A stretch of 13,443 nucleotides of DNA from Cochliopodium minus. Its lineage: Eukaryota; Discosea; Himatismenida; Cochliopodiidae. The notes beneath the pieces are model-generated. The model was not told where the DNA came from. It worked only from the letters and a program-made list of their open reading frames with translations, and searched no databases. This document shows positions 6,708-13,443 of the stretch, in pieces (position 1 is the first letter of the stretch; each line of letters starts with the position of its first letter). A program made the position numbers and the translations under genes. The stretch is from contig JAMYWO010000070.1 in NCBI GenBank assembly GCA_024220525.1, positions 75,844 through 89,286 of the forward strand. The letters run 5' to 3'.

Positions 6708-9700
6708 ATGAATAAGAATTATGACAATTTATATAGAAAGTATAATACAAAACCCACAAAAAAATCAAACACATCAAATAATTCTAAAAAGCCAAATAAT
6801 GAATATGGAAGATATGAACAAAGGTTATCCCCAAGAAAAATGGAGACAAAAACATCTCTACGTAGAAAGAAAGATAAAGAATTATATATGTATGAACAAG
6901 AGAGGAGAAAGAGGATGGAATTAGAAATGGAATTGACGTTTGAAGATTCGACGATAGTATTCGATAGTAATAGTTCAACAGAAGCTTTCAAAGAAACCTT
7001 GAGCACAGAACATCAAATGATTGAAATAAGTCCAGATATCATCTACGAAAGACTATTATCTGCTCAACAAGTCTCATTGGAGAGAGAAGTACAAGAGGTG
7101 AGAAGGATATTTAGTCTCATATCTACACTTGGATTGACACCTAATCAAGAACAACATTTGTTTTCCTTATTCACTACAGAACAATTGAAGAGATTGATAG
7201 ATATCTACGAGGGGTCTTTTACAAACCCAAACAATAATAATTATAAAAAATCAACACCCAAAGATGTATCGAGAATTCTGGATAAACCAATAGATGAGCC
7301 AGTGATGGTGAAATATCCTTTGGTGAAAGCCAAATTTAATTTCAAAGCTCAACAAGAAAGAGATTTGGAATTTAAAAAGGGAGATATCATCGAGGTATTG
7401 AGCGAAAGGCCAAATGGATGGTGGGAAGGAAGAATAGAACATAGAGCAGGTTTATTTCCATCCAATTATACCGAACCTTATGAGGATCTCTCTCCTTCAA
7501 ATCAAAATGAATCTGTCGATTCTCAAAATAAATCCTCCAAATCAAATAACTCGTCTAATGATTCGACCAATTCACCAAGAAAAAAACCACATCTCAAAAA
7601 AATAACAACCTCTAATGAAGGAAAAGTGAATAAAAGTGTATCTACCAAATCCCCTTTTCCGACCATCAACGAAAATTTCAATTTGGAATCCACCAGCAGC
7701 ATGGAAAGCACCGAAAAACATACTTTCGACAAAAAATCTCCTCCAGAAAAGGTAAAAAAGCCAGTCAATCACCACTCGACTTATACCACCAAGCCCAAAC
7801 CTAAAAAGTTTAGAAAAACAAAAAAAAATGGAACTTTGAAACCTGCCAAAACAACCTCTTCTTCCTTAAACAAGGAAACTTCCTCCGAAACTAGATCATC
7901 CTACCGAAACAGAGAAGAGACAACCAATGACTCCTCCGAAGCTCAAGTGACAAACTCTTCCGTTCTTGAAAGTAAAGATCCAAACAAACTCAAAACGGAG
8001 AGCTCCGACGAACCTCTCCCAAGCATTCCCAAAAGATCCGATTCTCAAAAGATCGACGTTTCTTCCATCCCTGATATGAACACTCTTGAAGTTGGAAACT
8101 TTTTGGAGAGCATTGGTCTTGGAAAGTACAGGGAGACTTTTATCATGAATGACATCACTGGGAAGGTTTTGTTGTCTTTGTCTAACAGGGAGTTGCAAGA
8201 GGAGTTGGGCATCAAGAAGTTTGGCCATCGCAAAATTTTGTTGTTGAAAATCAATGAACATTCACTCAAATCTAAAAAACAAGAAACAGATCAACGTCGC
8301 GAACAAGTAAATAAACAACTTTGTTATTTTCCTTTTAATTACATTCAAAATTTTATTTTGTTCTTTTCTCATTTTCTTTTTTTTTTATTCTTCTTTTTTG
8401 ATTAATAATTCTTTTTTTTATTAGGAAAAACGTTTGTTTAACATATCTCGTTTGGAGAAATTAAAGTCATTCGGATCTAAAAAGGGCTCGATGGAAATGA
8501 TCAGGAAGCAGAAAAACATAGAAATTTCCAAAAAGAACCTCCAAACCTCCACCAACAACCTCCTCGGCAAGTTCGACGAGATCCACTTCTTCGAGAGCGA
8601 GGAAGGCGGAGCAACCAACAACAGAAGCAGCAACAAAGTGTTTATAGGCGACGAAAGCAACTCTCCCTCCAACAAAGGAAAGAACGGAAGCACAAACAAC
8701 GAAAGAAAAAGTGATAATGAGATCAAAAGGGAAGGAAATGATGATGTGGAGGAAGATTGCCTTTTGGAAAGTTCCTTGAGCTTGTATTCTGATCTTTACA
8801 GCAAACATAACTTGTCCTGTGACGAGAAGATGCTGCAGAGGGAGAATGAGATCGCCACCCGCCACTTTTTCAGCAACATCCACTGGTTGCGCGCCTTCAG
8901 CCACAAGTTTTCTTCTCGCCTCGAGGGGAACGGTGATGTTGAGACTGAGTCTGACACGGATGACGTTTACAATTTGAGTAACAGCACCGTCAAGAATCGT
9001 TTGAGTATCATGGTCAATCGTAAAAATTTTTTTCATTTTTTATATATTTTTTATTATCCAATTTTTTATTTTAATTTTTTTTAATTTTTTTATTTTTTTT
9101 CATTTTGAAAATTAATACCAATTTTTAAATTCAAATCTTGAATCTATAATTTTTATTCTTTTATGATTTTATTTTTTTATAATTTTGAAATGTAATAATT
9201 TTATATTTTCTTCATGATTTTTTAAAAATTTTCAAATGTAATACTACAAATTATTTATATTTTTTTCAATACTAATATTAATTTTTTTTAACAAATTATT
9301 TTTATTTTTTTCAACAATTTTTATTTTCAGTTTTTATATTTAATTTTTAAATAACAATTTTTAGATTTTTTAGTTATTTATTTAATTTTTTTTTTTTGAA
9401 ACTTTTTTTGAATAGCAAAAGATGACAAAGTAATAAAGGAATCATTGTACAGAATAATATTGAAGGGAACCAAAAAGATTCTGAAGGAGGGAAAAATAGA
9501 AAGCATGGAGAGCACCTACTCCTTCACCAAACATCATCTCAAAAACAACCTCGCCAAAACCAAAATCTATGACTCCCAATCTGAATTCACTCACACCAAC
9601 ATTAAAAACGAGAAAGTCTCTGTCAAAATGAGAACTCAAGTAAAAATAAAAATTTTATTTAGTTATTTTGTTCATTTTTAAGAATTTTATTTTTCATTTT

Positions 9701-11334
9701 ATTATTTTATTATTTTATTATTATTTATTATTATTTATTTATATATTTTTATTTTTTTTTATTTTCATTTTTTATTTTCATTTTTTATTTTTATTTTTCA
9801 TTTTCACTTTCAATTTTTATTTTTTATTTTTATTTTTTATTTATTTCATTTTAATTTTTTGTTTTAATTTTTGATGTTTTAATTTTTTATTTTATTATTT
9901 ATTTTTTATTATTTTATTTTTTATTTATTTTATTTTAATTTTTTGTTCAATTTTTGATGTTTTAATTTTTTATTTTATTATTTTTCATTTTATTTTATTA
10001 TTTATTTTATTATTATTTTATTTTTTTATTATTTTATTATTTTTTTATTTATTTTAATTTAATTTTTGATGTTTTAATTTGATTTTTATAAAAATTTATT
10101 TTTGTTTTTAAAAGGTGCATTTCATGGACCAAGACTTTATTGATGTGGCGGTCTGGCTCCAAAAAAGCAAAAATGTGAATCCCCTTGTAGTCGTCCCTTC
10201 TTCTTTTTCCTACGATGCAGTAACACAAGGTTCATTTCCTTTTAAACTTTTTTATTTTTTGTTATTTTTTTTATTTAAATTAATTCTTTATTTTATTTTT
10301 CTATTAATTTATTATTTTTGATTTTTAATTTGTTTTTAAATTATTTTGATTTAATTCAACTTTTTTTTGTTTTTATTTTAAAATTTATTTAAAAATTATA
10401 TTTTTTGATTTTCATTTTTATTTTTATAAATTTTTTTATTTAATTTTTTATTTTTATTATTTTTATTTTTTATAAATTTTTTATTTTATTTTATTTTTTT
10501 GTTATTTATTTTATTAAGGTAATGAATCCAGTTTGGAGAAAAATATGTGGTGTCGTACTACGGTGCCGTTGATTTTCAATAAGAAAAATCCTGTCTTGAA
10601 GTTTCCCCTCGAAAACAAACAGTCTGTAATTTATACTCCTGATCTCCTCGTCTTTCGAGAAAACGAATCTTCTGGTAAAAAAAATTAAAAAATAAATTTG
10701 AAAAAAATATATTTGAAAAAAATTAAAAATAAAAAAAATAAAATTGAAAAAATTGTAATTAAAAAAAATTAAAAATATTTTTTGAAAATAATGTTTAAAT
10801 ATTTTTTTGAATTAAACTTTTTTTTTTGTGATTAGGATTTTCTCATTCTGTTCCTCCTGAGAAAGTGAGTTTTCTGCACATTTCTCCTTTACAAAACCCC
10901 AAACTCATAAAAAATAACACAAATAACAATACAAACAACAATACAACTAACAATAATACGTCTTCTTCTTCTTCTTTATCTTTTTCGCAGAAGGACAAGG
11001 CTGCCCTTACTGAGCGCATTTCTCTTGCCATTCAAGTTGGTTTGGAGAATGGACATGACGCTATCATTTTTTCAGCAGTGGGTTGTGGAAAGTCATCAAA
11101 CAGGTAAAAAACTTTTTATTTTTTTATTTTTAATTATTTTATTTTTAATTTTTTTTCAATAGTTCTTCTTTGCTCGTCGCAAAACTTATCAAACAAGTTC
11201 TTGGTCAATACAAACAGAGATACAGCCACATCGTTTTCGCTATCCAAGATCAAGAGAACACAAAGAATTTGAAGACTTTTCAAAAAGTCTTTCAAACTCC
11301 AGCCACCACCAAGAAAAAGAAAAGAAGAAACTGA
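6708..11334 (+). CDS. SH3-SAM protein with C-terminal degenerate PARG-like domain
   Basis: Seven exons in continuous frame: 6708-8306, 8425-9019, 9416-9639, 10115-10229, 10519-10674, 10836-11103 and 11163-11334, giving 1042 residues. All junctions are GT/AG with matching phase. A helical N-terminal region (about 85-170) precedes an SH3 domain at 206-258 (DLEFKKGDIIEV, NGWWEGR, GLFPSNY). A Ser/Thr/Lys/Asn-rich linker holds LPSIPKR at 437-443, a class II SH3 ligand. A SAM domain lies at about 457-518 (VGNFLESIGLGKYRETF, LGIKKFGHR). A disordered acidic region follows. From about 732 the order of elements matches microbial-type PARG (TIGR02452/PF10021): LYRIILKGTKKILKEGKI, a strand NPLVVVPSS, IYTPDLLVFR (882-891), KVSFLHISPLQNP (906-918), GHDAIIFSAVGCGKSSN (969-985) and HIVFAIQD. 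The Gly-rich and QEE catalytic motifs between these are not visible. The C-terminus is basic (KKKKRRN). It is likely a scaffold that may bind ADP-ribose; two separate genes are the alternative, but the frames join cleanly. Confidence 0.8.
9020..9415 (+). repeat. Long T-rich low-complexity intron
   Basis: 396-bp intron 2 of the SH3/SAM gene, GTAAAA...GAATAG. It is dominated by T tracts with single A, and contains no gene. Confidence 0.75.
9640..10114 (+). repeat. Long intron of (T4-6 A)n-type repeats
   Basis: 475-bp intron 3 of the SH3/SAM gene (GTAAAA...TAAAAG). It is an imperfect tandem array of TTTTA, TTTTTA and TTTTCA units on the sense strand, with some larger repeated blocks. The phrase TTTTTGATGTTTTAATTT recurs near 9869, 9952 and 10062, which suggests local duplication of longer segments. 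Confidence 0.8.
10230..10518 (+). repeat. T-rich intron upstream of the 10519-10674 exon
   Basis: 289-bp intron 4 of the SH3/SAM gene. It begins with GTTCAT, unlike the GTAA starts of its other introns, and ends TTAAG. The sequence is T-rich with TTTTTATT units. Confidence 0.7.
10675..10835 (+). repeat. A-rich intron downstream of the 10519-10674 exon
   Basis: 161-bp intron 5 of the SH3/SAM gene (GTAAAA...GATTAG). Its first 115 or so bases are A-rich (AAATTAAAAA, GAAAAAAAT) and become T-rich only near the acceptor. This is the opposite bias to the other introns of the gene. Confidence 0.7.
10912..10980 (+). repeat. Coding microsatellite: Asn/Thr then Ser run
   Basis: AAC/AAT/ACA triplets followed by six TCT-type triplets encode an NNTNNNT-type stretch and five Ser (residues about 922-943). 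It is inserted between two conserved PARG-like elements. Asn/Thr/Ser homopolymeric insertions of this kind are typical of dictyostelid proteins. Confidence 0.8.
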
Positions 11335-11588
11335 GAAGACAATAGAAGAAAAAATATTTTTTGCTTTTTTTCTTCACAACGAAACATAAAAAAAATGATA
11401 AAGTAGTATATATTAAATTATGACCTTTTAAAAAATAATTTTATTTTTTTTTTAAATATTTTCTTTTAATTTAAAAACTTTTTTTCTTTTTCCAGTGTTT
11501 TTTTTTGATCCCTAATCGAAATCTATTTTTTAAAAAAGTTGAGGGTGGGTAAGTTTAATTTTCAAAAGAAAAAGGTTGATATAAAATT
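11335..11588. other. Convergent intergenic region
   Basis: 254 bp between the TGA stop of the SH3/SAM gene and the TAG stop of the kinase-SH2 gene (minus strand, 11591-11589). It holds both 3' UTRs, with T tracts around 11450 and 11500. No clear AATAAA and no extra gene are seen. Confidence 0.5.
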
Positions 11589-12435
11589 CTAACCTAACTC
11601 TGCATAACCTTCGTCACCCGCATCTTTTCCAGAAACGGAGAAGATAGAAGAAAAAGGATGTCCTTCGCAAACTTTGTTAATCAACTCTGTAGATTTCAAA
11701 TTATCAATCAAATCACCCAATGTCTTGAAAGTAGTAGCACCTCTCCCCTCCTTTAAAAATAAAAAATAAAAAAATAAAAATAAAAAAATAATAAATCAAA
11801 AAAGAAAAAATAAAAAATAAAAAATAAAAAAATAAAAAATAAAAAAATAAAAATCAAAAAATAAAAAATAAAAAATAAAAAACAAAAAATAAAAAATTAA
11901 AAATTTAAAAAAATAAAATAACAATTACCATAGTAAAAGAATCGGAAGCATGAGGATGAAGAATACGGGTGTGATAAATACTATTCTTTTGACCGACATA
12001 AGTCAAGACCCAGTTGCTCCCTCCAGAAGAAAATCTCAAAAGGAAATCTCCGATTCTGTTTGTTTTTTTGGCAATTTTGAAAGCATCGTCCTTGTCCAAA
12101 TCTCCAAAAAACCAGGATTGTTTCACAATGTTCACCACTTTTTTTATCCAAGTTGCTTCTGATATCTTCATCTCACTAACTGGCGTAAGAGGAAAGAAGA
12201 ATCCTAAAAAAAAATTTTATTTTTATTTTTATTTTTATTTTTTCATTTTCATTTTCATTTTATTTTTTTTATTTTTATTTTTATTTTTATTCATTTTCAT
12301 TTTCATTTTTATTTATTTTCATTTTTTTATTTTTTTATTTTTTATTTTTATTTTTATTTTTTTATTTTGTTATTTTTATTTTATATTTTTAAAATTTTAT
12401 TTTTTATTATTTTTTATTTTTTACTTTTTATTATT

Positions 12436-12471
<36 letters not shown>

Positions 12472-13443
12472 AAAATTTTATATTTTTAAAATTTTATTTT
12501 TTATTCATTATTTTTTATTTTTTATTTTTATTTTTACCAATAACCTTCCCAAAGTTTTCGAGGGAGACAGTGTTGTTTTTGCAGAACAATTCTTTCAACA
12601 CCTGAACCTCTATGCTCTTTTGGTCCAAAACAGATATGTGGAATATCTTAACAAACGCCAAAATAAATTCCGAAAATGGTATATTCATTCTTAAATTTCA
12701 ATAAAAATTTAAAATAAATCAAAATTAATAAAAAAATAAAAATCAAAATTAAAAAATAATATTAAAATTTAATAATAAACCAAAAAATTAATTCATAAAA
12801 AAAAATAATAAAAAAATAAAATTAAAAAAATTCGTAATAAAATAAATTAAAAATATTTGAAATTAAAAAATTAAAAAAAATAAAATAATACATTATTTTA
12901 AATAAATTAATATAATTGAGTATTTTTTTTTTTTGGTACTTTAATTCTTTTTTGTCGTTTCCTTTGACAATGAAGTTCTCTTTCCAGAACTTTCTCCCAT
13001 TTGGATCGATCACTGCGCAATCCACAAGAACGTGCTCATCAAATCTCTGCAAAATCTCTGTGAAAGTAGGTCTAAAAAAATAATAAAAATAAAAAATAAA
13101 ATTTTAAAAATAAAATAATTTAATAAAAAAATAAAAATAAAATAAAATAAAAATAAATTGATAAAAAAATAAAAAATAAAATAATTTAATAAATAAAAAT
13201 AAATTGAATAAAAATTAATAATTTTAAATTTTTTTGTTTACCTTTTGAGGGGATCTTGTTGCCATGAGTCTTCTACTAGCGAGAGGAGGGATTTGGGGCA
13301 TTCTGATTCGGATGTGGGCAACACTGGTCTCTCTCCTGATAAAATCAAGTCTCTACAATAAAAATAAAAATAAAAAATAAAATGATTTTTGAATAGGAGG
13401 ATCTTTCATTCGTACAGATCAATTGGACGGAGAAACAGATTGG
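11589..13443 (-). CDS. SHK-type protein kinase with C-terminal SH2 domain (5' truncated)
   Basis: Six exons read leftwards, the first cut by the window edge: 13443-13416, 13352-13242, 13071-12940, 12689-12538, 12203-11929 and 11750-11589. Introns are GT/AG with matching phases, and 285 residues are visible. The N-terminal part is the end of a kinase C-lobe: SGERPVLP, then LVEDSWQQDPLKRPTFTEIL, i.e. the conserved W...RP...F signature. A linker with FWKENF, PFSEFILAF and VSLENFGKVIGFFFPL follows. The SH2 domain starts at SWFFGDL (about 170) and has FLLRFS with the phosphotyrosine-binding Arg at 197. It ends with the extension FSSIF...EGYAELG. Kinase, linker and SH2 is the order in the five Dictyostelium SHK kinases. 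SHK proteins are dual-specificity or tyrosine-like kinases acting at the membrane and cortex. The catalytic loop and P-loop lie outside the window. The first splice (GTACGA donor at 13415) is the least certain. Confidence 0.83.
11751..11928 (-). repeat. Intron 3' of the SH2 exon, T-rich in sense
   Basis: 178-bp intron of the kinase-SH2 gene. On the plus strand it is a nearly pure array of AAAAAT and AAAAAAT units, so the transcript reads TTTTTA repeats. Confidence 0.8.
12204..12537 (-). repeat. Intron 5' of the SH2 exon, A-rich in sense
   Basis: 334-bp intron of the kinase-SH2 gene, made of TTTTTA and TTTTCA units on the plus strand. Its transcript is therefore A-rich, opposite to the other introns of this gene. 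Only a short T tract precedes the acceptor. The plus strand happens to be free of stops in one frame, giving a Phe/Tyr/Ile-only pseudo-protein. Confidence 0.8.
12690..12939 (-). repeat. A/T-only intron of the kinase-SH2 gene
   Basis: 250-bp intron starting GTACCA and ending TTTAAG in sense. It is mostly A-rich on the plus strand, with AATTAAAAAATA-like units and no gene content. Confidence 0.7.
13072..13241 (-). repeat. Low-complexity intron of the kinase-SH2 gene
   Basis: 170-bp intron (GTAAAC...TTTTAG in sense) formed of AAAAATAAAA units on the plus strand, T-rich in the transcript. The longer unit ATAATTTAATAAA recurs near 13114 and 13180. Confidence 0.7.

Noticed and set aside
8467-9036. 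189-residue minus-strand open frame
   Set aside because: Antisense of exon 8425-9019 of the SH3/SAM gene. The plus-strand exon joins in phase on both sides; the minus frame crosses the splice donor at 9020.
9668-9874. 68-residue Phe/Ile-rich open frame resembling a membrane peptide
   Set aside because: Entirely inside a low-complexity intron; composition is forced by T-rich repeats.
9020-10114. T-rich arrays taken as telomere-like or transposon DNA
   Set aside because: They are bounded exactly by GT/AG splice sites in phase with coding exons, show no terminal repeats and encode no transposase.
11065-11103. GCGKSS read as a Walker A P-loop
   Set aside because: It does not satisfy [AG]xxxxGK[ST], and its surroundings (GHDAIIFSAVGCG) match the GCG..N element of the PARG-like family instead.
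11929-12203. Reading the kinase-SH2 gene as a STAT, because the linker before SH2 has LENFGKVIGFFFPL
   Set aside because: The upstream exons encode a kinase C-lobe end (WQQDPLKRPTF) joined in phase, which fits SHK-type kinases and not a STAT.
12014-12694. 226-residue plus-strand open frame with a Phe/Tyr/Ile-rich middle that looks like many membrane segments
   Set aside because: The hydrophobic part is translation of a TTTTTA-repeat intron, and both ends are antisense to exons of the kinase-SH2 gene.

Overview
This is nuclear DNA from a eukaryote. The genes are split by short, extremely A/T-rich GT...AG introns, intergenic DNA is made of poly(dA:dT) tracts, and there is no bacterial gene organisation. 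The protein set (a Cbl-type SH2/RING protein, a kinase-SH2 protein of the SHK type, a cAMP-receptor/Frizzled-like 7TM receptor, an IFI44-like GTPase and a PARG-like protein) points to Amoebozoa, most likely a dictyostelid or a close relative. Intron density is higher than I would expect for Dictyostelium discoideum, so I do not name a species. All gene models were joined by hand, accepting a splice only when the GT/AG sites, the reading phase and the protein context all agreed.

Layout. (1) 2-394 (+): C-terminal end of a single-pass membrane protein. (2) 688-2021 (-): two-exon, 400-residue Cbl-like protein (helical N-terminus, EF-hand, SH2, RING). (3) 2795-3751 (+): three-exon, 279-residue IFI44-like GTPase, divergent from gene 2. 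(4) 3842-5430 (-): nine-exon, 319-residue seven-transmembrane receptor, convergent with gene 3. (5) 5584-6297 (+): single-exon, charged protein of unknown function, divergent from the receptor across only about 150 bp. (6) 6708-11334 (+): seven-exon, 1042-residue protein with an SH3 domain, a SAM domain and a C-terminal microbial-type PARG fold that seems to have lost its catalytic motifs. (7) 11589-13443 (-): 3' part of a kinase-SH2 gene, convergent with gene 6 and running off the right edge.

How they may work together. Three of the seven genes carry phosphotyrosine-signalling or adaptor modules: a kinase with SH2, an SH2-RING ubiquitin ligase, and an SH3/SAM scaffold. A fourth is a chemoattractant-receptor-like 7TM protein. 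Whether this clustering is functional or accidental cannot be judged from one window. The most unusual object is gene 6, which joins an SH3-SAM scaffold to a degenerate ADP-ribose-glycohydrolase fold. The introns of genes 6 and 7 are long low-complexity T-rich or A-rich tracts. In two places the introns on either side of an exon have opposite strand bias and could pair. No tRNA, rRNA, CRISPR array or recognisable transposon was seen.
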